In this document: in pieces, positions 38,229 through 47,952 of the stretch
Position numbering within the stretch: position 1 is the first letter of the stretch
Layout of the letters: every line of letters starts with the position of its first letter
NCBI RefSeq assembly: GCF_000757825.1
Contig: NZ_CP009451.1
Span: 3,348,001-3,412,000, forward strand
Length of the DNA stretch: 64,000 bases
Reading direction: 5' to 3'
From: Cedecea neteri
GTDB taxonomy: Bacteria > Pseudomonadota > Gammaproteobacteria > Enterobacterales > Enterobacteriaceae
Translations under genes and position numbers: made by a program
Notes under the pieces: model-generated
Databases searched by the model: none
What the model was told of the DNA's origin: nothing
What the model saw: only the letters and a program-made list of their open reading frames with translations

Positions 38229-39545
38229 ATGAATCAGCAGGAATTTCTCCGTCGCCGTCAGGCGTTACTGGCTAAAATGGCCCCCGGCAGCGCTGCGCTT
38301 ATCTTTACCGCGCCCGAAGTTATCCGTAATGCGGATAGCGAGTATGCCTATCGGCAGAGCAGCGATTTTTGGTACTTCACCGGTTTTAACGAGCCGGAAG
38401 CGGTGCTGGTGCTCATTAAAAGTGACACATCACATAACCACAGCGTGCTGTTTAACCGCGTGCGGGATAAAAGCGCTGAGATCTGGTCTGGTCGTCGACT
38501 TGGCCAGGAAGCTGCACCGCAGAAGCTGGGTGTGGATCGCGCGCTGGCCTTTACGGAAATCGACGAACAGCTACACCTCCTGTTAAACGGTCTGGACGTG
38601 GTTTACCACGCACAGGGCGAGTACGAATACGCAGACAGCATCGTGTTTGCCGCGCTGGATAAGCTACGTCGCGGTTCGCGTCAAAACCTGGCCGCGCCAG
38701 CAACGCTGACGGACTGGCGCCCGACGGTGCACGAACTGCGCCTCTTCAAATCAGAAGAGGAAATTGCAGTTATGCGCCGCGCCGGGGAAATCACCGCGCT
38801 GGCGCATACTCGTGCCATGCAGGCCTGCCGTCCGGGAATGTTTGAATATCAGCTCGAAGGGGAAATTCATCACGAATTTACTCGCCACGGCGCGCGTTAT
38901 CCTTCGTACACCACCATCGTCGGCGGCGGTGAAAACGGCTGTATTCTGCATTACACCGAAAACGAAAGTGAGCTGCGCGACGGCGATCTGGTGCTGATTG
39001 ACGCCGGATGTGAATACCAAAGCTATGCCGGAGACATCACGCGTACCTTCCCGGTCAATGGGAAGTTCAGCCCGGCACAGCGTGAGATTTACGACATTGT
39101 CCTGGAATCCCTCGAAACTTCGCTAAAACTCTACCGTCCAGGCACCTCCATGCAGGAAGTGACGGCGGAAGTCGTACGCATCATGGTTAAAGGGCTGGTG
39201 AAACTGGGCATTCTCAAAGGCGATGTCGATCAGCTTATTGCCAGCAATGCTCACCGCGCCTTCTTTATGCATGGCCTGAGCCACTGGCTGGGGCTCGACG
39301 TTCATGACGTTGGCTCTTACGGCCAGGACAAGTCGCGCGTGCTCGAGCCGGGCATGGTTATTACCGTTGAGCCGGGGCTTTATATCGCGCCGGATGCGGA
39401 CGTGCCTGCGCAGTACCGTGGCATTGGCATCCGCATTGAGGACGATATCGTTATCACCAAAGACGGCAATGAAAATCTGACCGCCAGCGTGGTGAAATCG
39501 GCAGACGATATCGAAGCGCTGATGGCTGCGGCGCGTCAGCAATGA
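38229..39545 (+). CDS. pepP: Xaa-Pro aminopeptidase P
   Basis: 438 residues; releases N-terminal residues before proline. Pita-bread dimanganese site: LIDAGCEYQSYAGDITR (two Asp ligands), HGLSHWLGLDVHD (His), EPGLYI (Glu) and GIRIEDDI (Glu). The ATG at 38229 follows AGGAGG; an upstream in-frame ATG at 38139 lies in ygfB. It overlaps ubiH by 4 nt. Confidence 0.96.
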   Translation: MNQQEFLRRRQALLAKMAPGSAALIFTAPEVIRNADSEYAYRQSSDFWYFTGFNEPEAVLVLIKSDTSHNHSVLFNRVRDKSAEIWSGRRLGQEAAPQKLGVDRALAFTEIDEQLHLLLNGLDVVYHAQGEYEYADSIVFAALDKLRRGSRQNLAAPATLTDWRPTVHELRLFKSEEEIAVMRRAGEITALAHTRAMQACRPGMFEYQLEGEIHHEFTRHGARYPSYTTIVGGGENGCILHYTENESELRDGDLVLIDAGCEYQSYAGDITRTFPVNGKFSPAQREIYDIVLESLETSLKLYRPGTSMQEVTAEVVRIMVKGLVKLGILKGDVDQLIASNAHRAFFMHGLSHWLGLDVHDVGSYGQDKSRVLEPGMVITVEPGLYIAPDADVPAQYRGIGIRIEDDIVITKDGNENLTASVVKSADDIEALMAAARQQ

Positions 39546-40720
39546 GCGTAATCATTGTTGGCGGCGGGATGGCCGGGGCGACGCTTGCGCTGGCTATCTC
39601 AACGTTCACTCGCGGCAAGCTACCGGTTAGCCTGATTGAAGCCGTAGCGCCGGATTCCACCGCGCATCCGGGGTTTGATGCTCGCGCAATTGCGTTAGCA
39701 AAAGGCACCTGCCAACAGCTTGACCGCATTGGTATCTGGCCTGCTATTGCCGACTGTTCAACGGCGATTAAAACCGTGCACGTTAGCGATCGGGGCCACG
39801 CCGGGTTTGTCACGCTTGAAGCGGAAGATTATCAGATTGATGCGCTCGGGCATGTGGTGGAGCTGCATGACATCGGGCTGCGCCTGTTTGGCCTGCTGCG
39901 TAAGGCGCCGGGCGTAACGCTGCATTGTCCACAACGTGTGGCGTCTTTCTCCCGGAATGAACATCGCGTAAACGTTGTGCTGGATAATGGCGTCGAGCTG
40001 CAGGGTAACGTGCTGGTCGCGGCGGATGGCACTCGCTCTAAGCTTGCCGCGCAGTGCGGCGTGACCTGGCAGCCGCAAAGCTATCATCAGGTTGCAGTCA
40101 TCGCCAACGTCACCACCTCCGAGCCCCATAATGGGCGGGCGTTTGAGCGCTTTACCGAGCACGGGCCGATTGCCATGCTGCCGATGTCTGACGGGCGCTG
40201 TTCGCTGGTGTGGTGCCACGCGCTGGAGGCTCGTGCAGAAGTTGAAAGCTGGAGCGAAGCCGAGTTTTGCCAGCAGCTGCAGCGTGCCTTTGGCTGGCGG
40301 CTCGGGAAAATTACCCATGCGGGCGTGCGCCATCACTATCCGCTGGCGCTGACGACGGCCTCGCAGACAGTTTCTCATCGCCTGGCGCTGGTCGGTAATG
40401 CCGCGCAAACGCTGCATCCAATAGCCGGTCAGGGCTTTAACCTCGGCCTGCGTGACGTCATGTCTTTGGCCGAAGGATTAGCACAGGCGCACGCCACAGG
40501 CACCGATGTTGGCAGCTTCCCGGTGCTTGCGGCCTGGCAGCAGCGTCGTGCCGCAGATAAAGCCGCGACCATTGGCGTTACCGACGGGCTGGTTCAGCTG
40601 TTTGCTAACCGCTGGGCACCGCTGGTGGCGGGCCGTAATCTTGGCCTGATGGCGATGGAACATTTTACCCCGGCACGAGACGTGCTGGCTCAGCGCACCC
40701 TGGGTTGGGTGGCGCGTTAA
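39542..40720 (+). CDS. ubiH: 2-Octaprenyl-6-methoxyphenol hydroxylase
   Basis: 392 residues, aromatic FAD monooxygenase of ubiquinone synthesis, acting in the Ubi complex. FAD loop IIVGGGMAGATLALA, DG motif VLVAADGTRSKLA, and GNAAQTLHPIAGQGFNLGL. Translationally coupled to pepP (ATGA), 12 bp before ubiI. The aerobic hydroxylations it performs need oxygen. Confidence 0.95.
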   Translation: MSVIIVGGGMAGATLALAISTFTRGKLPVSLIEAVAPDSTAHPGFDARAIALAKGTCQQLDRIGIWPAIADCSTAIKTVHVSDRGHAGFVTLEAEDYQIDALGHVVELHDIGLRLFGLLRKAPGVTLHCPQRVASFSRNEHRVNVVLDNGVELQGNVLVAADGTRSKLAAQCGVTWQPQSYHQVAVIANVTTSEPHNGRAFERFTEHGPIAMLPMSDGRCSLVWCHALEARAEVESWSEAEFCQQLQRAFGWRLGKITHAGVRHHYPLALTTASQTVSHRLALVGNAAQTLHPIAGQGFNLGLRDVMSLAEGLAQAHATGTDVGSFPVLAAWQQRRAADKAATIGVTDGLVQLFANRWAPLVAGRNLGLMAMEHFTPARDVLAQRTLGWVAR

Positions 40721-40732
40721 AGGAGAGTCAAT

Positions 40733-41932
40733 TTGCAAAGCGTAGATGTGGCGATTGTCGGCGGCGGCATGGTGGGGCTGGCGGTAGCCTGTGGGCTCCA
40801 GGGCAGCGGCCTGCGCGTTGCGGTCATTGAAAGCCACCTTCCTCAGCCGCTTGCGCCTGATGCCGCGCCTGAACTGCGTGTTTCGGCGATCAATGCGGCC
40901 AGTGAAAAACTGCTGACGCACCTTGGCGTGTGGCCAAAAATTAGCGAGCGGGCCAGCTGCTATCACGGGATGGAAGTCTGGGAGCGAGACAGCTTCGGGC
41001 AAATCGCCTTTGACGACAAGAGCTTTGGTTTCAGCCATCTTGGGCACATCATTGAAAACTCGGTGATCCACCAGGCGCTTTGGCAGCGGGCGGAGCAATG
41101 CAGCGATATCACCCTGATGGCACCGGCGGAAATTAACCAGGTCGCCTGGGGCGAAAACGAAGCGTTTCTGACCCTCAAAGACGGCGCGATGCTGACCGCA
41201 CGGCTGGTCGTCGGCGCTGATGGTGCCAACTCCTGGCTGCGCGATAAAGCAGACATTCCGCTGACGTTCTGGGACTACAATCACCACGCGCTGGTGGCAA
41301 CGATTCGCACCGCCGAACCGCATCAGGCTGTCGCCAGGCAGGCGTTTCACGGAGAAGGTATTCTGGCGTTTCTGCCGCTCTCTGATCCGCATCTATGCTC
41401 GATTGTCTGGTCGCTGCCGCCGGAAGAAGCGGCGCGTATGCAGCAGGTGGACGATGAAGCCTTTAATCAGGCGCTTTCCGTAGCCTTTAATATGCGCCTC
41501 GGGCTGTGCACCGTGGAAAGCGAGCGCCGCGTCTTCCCGCTGACGGGGCGTTATGCCCGCAGCTTTGCCGGTCATCGCCTGGCGCTGGTGGGCGATGCCG
41601 CCCATACCATTCATCCGCTGGCCGGGCAGGGCGTCAACCTGGGCTTTATGGATGCCGCAGAATTGATTGCCGAAATCCGTCGCCTGAATCTTGAGGGCAA
41701 AGACTTCGGGCAGCATCTTTATCTGCGCCGCTATGAACGCAGCCGCAAGCACAGTGCGGCGGTCATGCTTGCCAGCATGCAGGGGTTCCGCGACCTGTTT
41801 GCCGGCAGCAACCCGGCGAAAAAGCTGCTGCGGGATATCGGCCTGAAGCTGGCCGACACGCTGCCGGGCGTGAAGCCCCAGCTGATCCGTCAGGCTATGG
41901 GGCTGCAAGATCTGCCGTCGTGGCTACGTTGA
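40733..41932 (+). CDS. ubiI: 2-Octaprenylphenol hydroxylase
   Basis: 399 residues, paralogue of UbiH in the same operon; C5 hydroxylation in ubiquinone synthesis. FAD loop VGGGMVGLAVA, VGADGANSWLR, GDAAHTIHPLAGQGVNLGF. The start is TTG, 7 bases after AAGGAGAG; it gives the same N-terminus MQSVDVAIVGGG as E. coli. No ATG is available near the N-terminus before the FAD loop. Confidence 0.95.
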   Translation: MQSVDVAIVGGGMVGLAVACGLQGSGLRVAVIESHLPQPLAPDAAPELRVSAINAASEKLLTHLGVWPKISERASCYHGMEVWERDSFGQIAFDDKSFGFSHLGHIIENSVIHQALWQRAEQCSDITLMAPAEINQVAWGENEAFLTLKDGAMLTARLVVGADGANSWLRDKADIPLTFWDYNHHALVATIRTAEPHQAVARQAFHGEGILAFLPLSDPHLCSIVWSLPPEEAARMQQVDDEAFNQALSVAFNMRLGLCTVESERRVFPLTGRYARSFAGHRLALVGDAAHTIHPLAGQGVNLGFMDAAELIAEIRRLNLEGKDFGQHLYLRRYERSRKHSAAVMLASMQGFRDLFAGSNPAKKLLRDIGLKLADTLPGVKPQLIRQAMGLQDLPSWLR

Positions 41933-42369
41933 ATCTCTAAGTGATAACCCCGTCACATTTCCCTTCCCGATGACCGGGAAGGGCACCTTCGCCCTCGTTT
42001 GAAATATTCTAATCTCAGGACAAATCTCGGATTACATTTTCTAATCTTACAATTTTAGCGATGTAGTTAATTTGTTTCTGAAATGGTCGTAAATGTTAGC
42101 TAGTGCTAAATTCGACATTAAATACCTGCTGTTAATGTGGGGTGTATCGCATTTTTTCAGTGAATTACTCTGCACACTTCCTCTCCCATTTTGGTCATAA
42201 GCTAATGCAATGACCGTTTTTCGCTTATGGTTTACGCCCCCGTTCGGTGGTAAGTTCAGGTCAAAGGTAACGTTTGCGTCGCTATCGGGGAACGGTGGCG
42301 GTGCCGGGTTTCGTCTGACGGTTGGCAAAGCCAAATCCGCTTTGCAACCAGATGGTTAAAGAGGAAAAG
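41933..42369. promoter_or_regulatory. gcvT control region with three CTAAT (GcvA-type) motifs
   Basis: 437 bp, A+T-rich from about 42000 to 42180, without a gene. CTAAT, the core of GcvA binding in E. coli, occurs at 42009, 42041 and 42202; the first two share TTCTAATCT. The spacing (a distal pair and one proximal site) parallels the three GcvA sites of the E. coli gcvTHP promoter, with A+T-rich DNA between suited to Lrp. No glycine riboswitch is seen. Confidence 0.5.
41961..41983 (+). terminator. Stem-loop after ubiI
   Basis: CCCTTCCCG-ATGAC-CGGGAAGGG; perfect 9 bp stem without a clear T run, so a weak terminator or transcript-end stem. Confidence 0.5.
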
Positions 42370-43467
42370 ATGACTCAACAGACCCCCTTATTTGAACAGC
42401 ACACGCTTTGTGGCGCCCGCATGGTTGATTTCCACGGCTGGATGATGCCGCTGCACTACGGCTCACAAATTGATGAACACCACGCGGTACGCACCGACGC
42501 CGGTATGTTCGACGTTTCCCACATGACCATCGTCGACCTGCAGGGCAGCCGTACCCGCGAATTCCTGCGTTATTTGGTCGCCAATGACGTCGCCAAACTG
42601 ACTCAGCCAGGTAAAGCGCTTTACACCGCCATGCTTAATGCTTCCGGCGGCGTAATTGATGACCTGATTATCTACTTCTTCACCGAAGACAGCTTCCGCC
42701 TCGTTGTTAACTCCGCCACCCGTGAAAAAGACCTTGCCTGGATTAACCAGCATGCCGAAACGTATGGCGTGTCCGTCACCGTGCGCGATGACCTGTCGCT
42801 GATTGCCGTTCAGGGCCCGAACGCGAAGGCTAAAGCCGCCACGCTGTTTAGCGAAGAACAACGTAAAGCCGTTGAAGGCATGAAGCCGTTCTTTGGCGTG
42901 CAGTCCGGCGATTTGTTCATCGCCACGACCGGCTACACCGGCGAAGCGGGCTATGAAATTGCGATGCCTAACGAAAAGGCCGCAGAGTTCTGGGCGCAGC
43001 TGGTTGAAGCCGGCGTTAAGCCTTGCGGGCTGGGCGCTCGCGACACGCTGCGGCTTGAAGCGGGTATGAACCTCTACGGCCAGGATATGGACGAAGGTGT
43101 TTCTCCGCTGGCTGCCAATATGGGCTGGACTATCGCCTGGCAGCCGGAAGATCGTGATTTCATCGGCCGTGAAGCGCTGGAAGCGCAGCGCGCCAGCGGC
43201 ACTGAGCAGCTGGTTGGCTTGATCATGACCGAAAAAGGCGTATTACGTAATGAGCTGCCGGTACGGTTTACCGACGCGCAGGGCAATATCCATGAAGGGG
43301 CGATCACCAGCGGCACCTTCTCGCCTACGCTCGGTTATAGCATTGCGCTGGCCCGCGTACCGGCCGGCATCGGTGAAACGGCGATTGTGCAGATCCGCAA
43401 CCGCGAAATGCCGGTCAAAGTCACCAAACCTATTTTTGTTCGCGCCGGTAAGCCGGTTGCGCTTTAA
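42370..43467 (+). CDS. gcvT: Glycine cleavage system T protein (aminomethyltransferase)
   Basis: 365 residues. Transfers the methylene group from the H-protein aminomethyl-lipoate to tetrahydrofolate, releasing ammonia. The folate-binding fold is shown by [16 protein letters not shown] and [12 protein letters not shown]. The ATG at 42370 follows AGAGGAAAAG; an upstream in-frame ATG at 42322 lacks a ribosome site. First gene of gcvTHP. Confidence 0.97.
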   Translation: MTQQTPLFEQHTLCGARMVDFHGWMMPLHYGSQIDEHHAVRTDAGMFDVSHMTIVDLQGSRTREFLRYLVANDVAKLTQPGKALYTAMLNASGGVIDDLIIYFFTEDSFRLVVNSATREKDLAWINQHAETYGVSVTVRDDLSLIAVQGPNAKAKAATLFSEEQRKAVEGMKPFFGVQSGDLFIATTGYTGEAGYEIAMPNEKAAEFWAQLVEAGVKPCGLGARDTLRLEAGMNLYGQDMDEGVSPLAANMGWTIAWQPEDRDFIGREALEAQRASGTEQLVGLIMTEKGVLRNELPVRFTDAQGNIHEGAITSGTFSPTLGYSIALARVPAGIGETAIVQIRNREMPVKVTKPIFVRAGKPVAL

Positions 43468-43496
43468 ATTTTGAAATCAGGTATCAGGAGAAAACA

Positions 43497-43886
43497 ATGA
43501 GCAATGTGCCGAACGAACTGAAATACAGCAAAGAGCACGAATGGCTGCGTAAAGAAGCTGACGGCAGCTACACCGTGGGCATCACCGAACACGCGCAGGA
43601 ACTGCTGGGCGACATGGTGTTTGTGGACCTGCCTGAAGTGGGTGCCACCGTTTCTGCCGGCGATGATTGTGCCGTTGCCGAATCCGTGAAAGCGGCTTCT
43701 GACATCTACGCCCCAATCAGCGGTGAAATCGTCGCGGTTAACGACGCGCTGAGCGACAGCCCGGAACTGGTCAACAGCGAGCCTTACGGCGAAGGCTGGA
43801 TCTTCAAAATTAAAGCCAGCGACGAAGCACAGGTTGCCGCGCTGCTGGATGCTTCTGCCTATGAAGCGCTGTTAGAAGACGAGTAA
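43497..43886 (+). CDS. gcvH: Glycine cleavage system H protein
   Basis: 129 residues, the lipoyl carrier that shuttles the aminomethyl group between GcvP, GcvT and dihydrolipoamide dehydrogenase. The lipoylated lysine is K65, in [21 protein letters not shown] precedes the ATG. Between gcvT and gcvP. Confidence 0.98.
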   Translation: MSNVPNELKYSKEHEWLRKEADGSYTVGITEHAQELLGDMVFVDLPEVGATVSAGDDCAVAESVKAASDIYAPISGEIVAVNDALSDSPELVNSEPYGEGWIFKIKASDEAQVAALLDASAYEALLEDE

Positions 43887-43940
43887 TTTTTAAACCCCTC
43901 TCCCCAGCGAGAGGGGAAAACATTTCAGGAATCACCGCTC

Positions 43941-46814
43941 ATGACCCAGTCTTTACGTCAGTTAGAGAATCACGAAGCGTTTATCGACCGTCACATTGGC
44001 CCGAACGCGCAGCAGCAGCAAGAAATGCTGGACACCGTCGGGGCGAAGACGCTCAACGACCTGATCACCAGCATCGTTCCGCAGGACATTCAGCTTGCCG
44101 AGCCGCCTCAGATTGGCGCCGCTGCGACCGAATTTGCCGCGCTGGCTGAATTAAAAGCCATCGCCAGCCGCAATAAACGCTTCAAAACTTACATTGGCAT
44201 GGGTTACACCGCGGTACAAACGCCGCCGGTGATTCTGCGTAACATGCTGGAAAACCCGGGCTGGTACACCGCCTACACGCCTTATCAGCCGGAAGTTTCT
44301 CAGGGCCGTCTTGAAGCGCTGCTGAACTTCCAGCAGGTCACGCTTGACCTGACCGGCATGGACATCGCTTCTGCTTCGCTGCTTGATGAAGCCACCGCGG
44401 CGGCAGAAGCTATGGCGATGGCCAAACGCGTCAGCAAGCTGAAAAACGCTAACCGCTTCTTCGTGGCATCTGACGTTCACCCGCAAACGCTGGACGTTGT
44501 GCGCACCCGTGCGGAAACCTTCGGTTTTGACGTCATTGTTGATGACGCAGCGAAAGTGCTGGATCACCAGGATGTGTTTGGCGTGCTCCTGCAGCAGGTT
44601 GGCACTACCGGTGAAGTGCATGATTACACCGCGCTGATTGCCGAGCTGAAACAGCGCAAAGTGGTCGTGAGCGTTGCCGCAGACTTTATGTCGCTGGTCA
44701 TGCTGACCGCACCGGGCAAACAAAGCGCGGACATCGTGTTCGGTTCCGCACAGCGCTTTGGCGTACCGATGGGTTACGGCGGCCCGCACGCGGCGTTCTT
44801 CGGCGCACGTGACGAATTTAAGCGTTCCATGCCTGGCCGTATTATCGGCGTCTCCCGCGATGCCGCCGGCCGCACCGCACTGCGCATGGCGATGCAAACC
44901 CGTGAGCAGCATATCCGCCGCGAGAAAGCGAACTCCAATATCTGTACTTCTCAGGTTCTGCTGGCGAACATTGCCAGCCTGTATGCGGTCTTCCACGGCC
45001 CGGCCGGGCTGAAGCGCATTGCAGGCCGCATTCACCGCCTGACCGACATTCTGGCCGCTGGCCTGCAGCAGAAAGGCCTGGTCCTGCGCCACAAGCACTG
45101 GTTCGACACCCTTTGTGTTGAAGTTGCCGATAAAGCCGCCGTGCTGGCGCGTGCCGAAGCGCGTGAAATCAACCTGCGCAGCGACATCCTGAACGCGGTG
45201 GGCATCACCCTTGATGAAGCCACCACCCGTGAAGACGTTGTGGCCCTGTTCGACGTGCTGCTGGGCGATGCTCACGGCCTGGACATCGACAAGCTGGATC
45301 GCGACGTTGCCAACGACAGCAAATCCATTCCAGCGCCGATGCTGCGCGACGACGAAATTCTGACTCACCCGGTCTTTAACCGTTATCACAGCGAAACCGA
45401 GATGATGCGCTACATGCACTCTCTGGAACGCAAAGACCTGGCGCTCAACCAGGCGATGATCCCGCTCGGTTCCTGCACCATGAAGCTGAACGCCGCCGCC
45501 GAAATGATCCCGATCACCTGGCCGGAATTTGCTGAACTGCATCCGTTCTGCCCGGCAAACCAGGCTGAAGGTTATCATCAGATGATTGCCCAGCTGTCCG
45601 ACTGGCTGGTGAAGCTGACCGGTTATGACGCGCTTTGCATGCAGCCGAACTCCGGCGCGCAGGGCGAATATGCAGGCCTGCTGGCTATCCGCCGCTACCA
45701 CGAAAGCCGCAACGAAGGCAGTCGTAATATCTGCCTGATCCCAAGCTCCGCGCACGGTACCAACCCGGCCTCCGCGCAGATGGCGGGCATGGAAGTGATC
45801 GTTGTGGCCTGTGATAAACAAGGCAACATCGATCTGCAGGATCTGCGTGCTAAAGCCGAACAGGCTGGCGAAGCGCTCTCCTGCATCATGGTGACCTACC
45901 CGTCGACCCACGGCGTGTATGAAGAAACCATCCGCGAAGTTTGCCAGATTGTTCACCAGTTCGGCGGCCAGGTGTACCTGGACGGGGCGAACATGAATGC
46001 CCAGGTCGGGATCACCACGCCGGGCTACATTGGCGCAGATGTTTCGCACCTCAACCTGCACAAAACCTTCTGTATTCCACACGGCGGTGGCGGCCCGGGC
46101 ATGGGCCCAATCGGCGTGAAAGCACATCTGGCTCCGTTTGTGCCGGGCCACAGCGTGGTGCAGATTGAAGAGATGCTGACCCAGCAGGGCGCGGTTTCCG
46201 CGGCTCCGTTCGGCAGTGCCTCTATCCTGCCAATCAGCTGGATGTACATCCGCATGATGGGCGCGGATGGCCTGAAGAAAGCCAGCTCCGTGGCGATTCT
46301 GAACGCCAACTACATCGCGACTCGCCTCAAGTCCGCTTACCCGGTGCTGTACACCGGCGCGAACGGCCGCGTGGCTCACGAATGTATTCTGGATATTCGT
46401 CCGCTGAAAGAAGAAACCGGTATCAGCGAGCTGGACATCGCCAAGCGCCTGATCGACTTCGGCTTCCATGCGCCAACCATGTCGTTCCCGGTGGCGGGCA
46501 CGCTGATGGTTGAGCCGACCGAATCCGAAGGTAAAGTGGAGCTGGACCGCTTCATCGAAGCCATGCTCTCTATCCGCAGCGAAATTGACCGCGTGGTAGC
46601 CGGCGAATGGACGCTGGAAGACAACCCGCTGGTGAACGCGCCGCACACTCAGGACGAAATCGTTGCCGAGTGGGCGCATCCGTACACCCGCGAGCTGGCT
46701 GTGTTCCCGGCAGGCCACGGCAACAAATACTGGCCAACCGTGAAGCGCCTCGATGACGTTTACGGCGACCGTAACCTGTTCTGCTCCTGCGTGCCGATGA
46801 GCGAGTACGAATAG
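43941..46814 (+). CDS. gcvP: Glycine cleavage system P protein (decarboxylase)
   Basis: 957 residues, as in E. coli: fused alpha and beta halves of the PLP-dependent glycine decarboxylase. The PLP lysine lies in [19 protein letters not shown] in the C-terminal half. It decarboxylates glycine onto the H-protein lipoyl arm. The gcvH-gcvP gap holds a short CCCCTCTCC-AGCG-GAGAGGGG stem. A very long antisense frame inside it is a codon-bias artefact. Confidence 0.98.
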   Translation: MTQSLRQLENHEAFIDRHIGPNAQQQQEMLDTVGAKTLNDLITSIVPQDIQLAEPPQIGAAATEFAALAELKAIASRNKRFKTYIGMGYTAVQTPPVILRNMLENPGWYTAYTPYQPEVSQGRLEALLNFQQVTLDLTGMDIASASLLDEATAAAEAMAMAKRVSKLKNANRFFVASDVHPQTLDVVRTRAETFGFDVIVDDAAKVLDHQDVFGVLLQQVGTTGEVHDYTALIAELKQRKVVVSVAADFMSLVMLTAPGKQSADIVFGSAQRFGVPMGYGGPHAAFFGARDEFKRSMPGRIIGVSRDAAGRTALRMAMQTREQHIRREKANSNICTSQVLLANIASLYAVFHGPAGLKRIAGRIHRLTDILAAGLQQKGLVLRHKHWFDTLCVEVADKAAVLARAEAREINLRSDILNAVGITLDEATTREDVVALFDVLLGDAHGLDIDKLDRDVANDSKSIPAPMLRDDEILTHPVFNRYHSETEMMRYMHSLERKDLALNQAMIPLGSCTMKLNAAAEMIPITWPEFAELHPFCPANQAEGYHQMIAQLSDWLVKLTGYDALCMQPNSGAQGEYAGLLAIRRYHESRNEGSRNICLIPSSAHGTNPASAQMAGMEVIVVACDKQGNIDLQDLRAKAEQAGEALSCIMVTYPSTHGVYEETIREVCQIVHQFGGQVYLDGANMNAQVGITTPGYIGADVSHLNLHKTFCIPHGGGGPGMGPIGVKAHLAPFVPGHSVVQIEEMLTQQGAVSAAPFGSASILPISWMYIRMMGADGLKKASSVAILNANYIATRLKSAYPVLYTGANGRVAHECILDIRPLKEETGISELDIAKRLIDFGFHAPTMSFPVAGTLMVEPTESEGKVELDRFIEAMLSIRSEIDRVVAGEWTLEDNPLVNAPHTQDEIVAEWAHPYTRELAVFPAGHGNKYWPTVKRLDDVYGDRNLFCSCVPMSEYE

Positions 46815-46832
46815 TTTTAACAACTTGATGAC

Positions 46833-46852
46833 GGGCACTTCGGTGCCCTTTC
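46833..46852 (+). terminator. gcvTHP terminator
   Basis: GGGCAC-TTCG-GTGCCC followed by TTTCTT. Confidence 0.78.
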
Positions 46853-46870
46853 TTGTTTCTGGAGAGTCGC

Positions 46871-47614
46871 ATGAAGATAGCTCTGGTCACCGGCGGCAGC
46901 CGGGGAATCGGCAAAGCCACCTCGCTTTTACTGGCCCGGCATGGCTATAAAGTTGTGGTTAACTACCTTCGCAATAAGCAGGCTGCGGATGAAGTGGTGA
47001 GTACGATTGTCGCCAGCGGCGGCGAAGCGCTGGCGCTGCGGGCGGATATCGCCGATGAGCTTCAGGTGATGGCGATGTTTGCTGAAATCGATAACGCGTT
47101 TGGGCCGGTGACCGCGCTGGTGAACAATGCCGGGATCCTGTTTCAACAATCGACGATTGAAAATCTGACGGCGGAGCGTATTAACCGCGTGCTGACGACT
47201 AACGTTACCGGATATTTTCTCTGCTGCCGGGAAGCGGTGAAACGCATGGCATACCGACACGGCGGGGAAGGCGGGGCGATTGTTAACGTTTCCTCTGCGG
47301 CATCCCGGTTAGGGGCCGCGGGAGAATATGTGGACTATGCGGCGTCAAAAGGCGCGGTCGATACTTTGACCACCGGGCTGGCGGTTGAAGTTGCCGCGCA
47401 GGGCATCCGCGTGAACGGCGTGCGGCCTGGCTTTATTTATACCGAAATGCATGCCTCCGGCGGAGAAGCGGGGCGAGTCGATCGGGTGAAAACGGCATTG
47501 CCGATGCAGCGCGGCGGCCAGCCGGAAGAAATAGCAGAAACCATTGTTTGGCTGCTGAGCGAGAAGGCTTCTTACGTGACCGGTACGTTTATTGATGCGG
47601 CAGGTGGGAAATAA
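46871..47614 (+). CDS. ygfF: SDR-family NAD(P)-dependent oxidoreductase YgfF
   Basis: 247 residues, classical SDR: TGGSRGIG, NNAG, Ser in NVSSAAS and YAASK. Similar in sequence and location (after gcvP) to E. coli YgfF, annotated as a glucose-1-dehydrogenase-like enzyme without established substrate. ATG after GGAGAG. In E. coli bglA adjoins it; here block 3 intervenes. Confidence 0.9.
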   Translation: MKIALVTGGSRGIGKATSLLLARHGYKVVVNYLRNKQAADEVVSTIVASGGEALALRADIADELQVMAMFAEIDNAFGPVTALVNNAGILFQQSTIENLTAERINRVLTTNVTGYFLCCREAVKRMAYRHGGEGGAIVNVSSAASRLGAAGEYVDYAASKGAVDTLTTGLAVEVAAQGIRVNGVRPGFIYTEMHASGGEAGRVDRVKTALPMQRGGQPEEIAETIVWLLSEKASYVTGTFIDAAGGK

Positions 47615-47657
47615 GATCGCTACGCCAGAAGAGGGTGAGACTGGCGTAGCGTAAGGC

Positions 47658-47915
47658 TTATTGCTTGCTCATGCTGTCTTTAGCCATACCGTCTTTGCCC
47701 ATATGGTCTTTGCTCATGCCGTCTTTCTTCATCCCATCTTTGGACATGCAGTCTTTCTTCATGCCGTCCTTGTTCATGCCGTCTTTACAGGTATGGGTCA
47801 TTTTGCCCATGCCGTCTTTGGCCATAGAATCTTTGCTCATCGAGTCGGCCGCGTTGGCACCGGCAATCCCGAACAGCATGGTGGAGCACAGCAGGGCAGC
47901 GTAGATCTTTTTCAT
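47658..47915 (-). CDS. Pentapeptide MxKDx repeat protein, periplasmic
   Basis: 85 residues. A Sec signal peptide (MKKIYAALLCSTMLFGIAG, cut after GANA) is followed by about eleven tandem copies of M-x-K-D-x, such as MSKDG, MKKDG and MAKDS. The mature part is Met-, Lys- and Asp-rich with two Cys (THTCKDG, KDCMSK) and two His. Protein families with this repeat have no established function; a metal-binding or oxidant-scavenging role is conceivable from the methionines. The start at 47915 follows AAGGAATC and gives the signal peptide; an upstream frame does not. It is the last gene of the minus-strand set beginning with the cytochrome b gene. Confidence 0.87.
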   Translation of the reverse strand: MKKIYAALLCSTMLFGIAGANAADSMSKDSMAKDGMGKMTHTCKDGMNKDGMKKDCMSKDGMKKDGMSKDHMGKDGMAKDSMSKQ

Positions 47916-47952
47916 TTTTTGATTCCTTACGTTCACAGTGAGATACAGAGAA

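Noticed and set aside
41933..42369. Glycine riboswitch upstream of gcvT
   Set aside because: No tandem aptamer-like conserved stems; enterobacteria use GcvA/GcvR/Lrp here and CTAAT motifs are present.
44151..46838. 895-residue open frame on the minus strand
   Set aside because: Exact antisense of gcvP; no ribosome site, His/Arg/Val-rich shadow composition typical of high-GC-third-position genes read backwards.
47660..47840. Short tandem DNA repeats as a CRISPR array
   Set aside because: No unique spacers; repeats are 15 bp and code for a pentapeptide.
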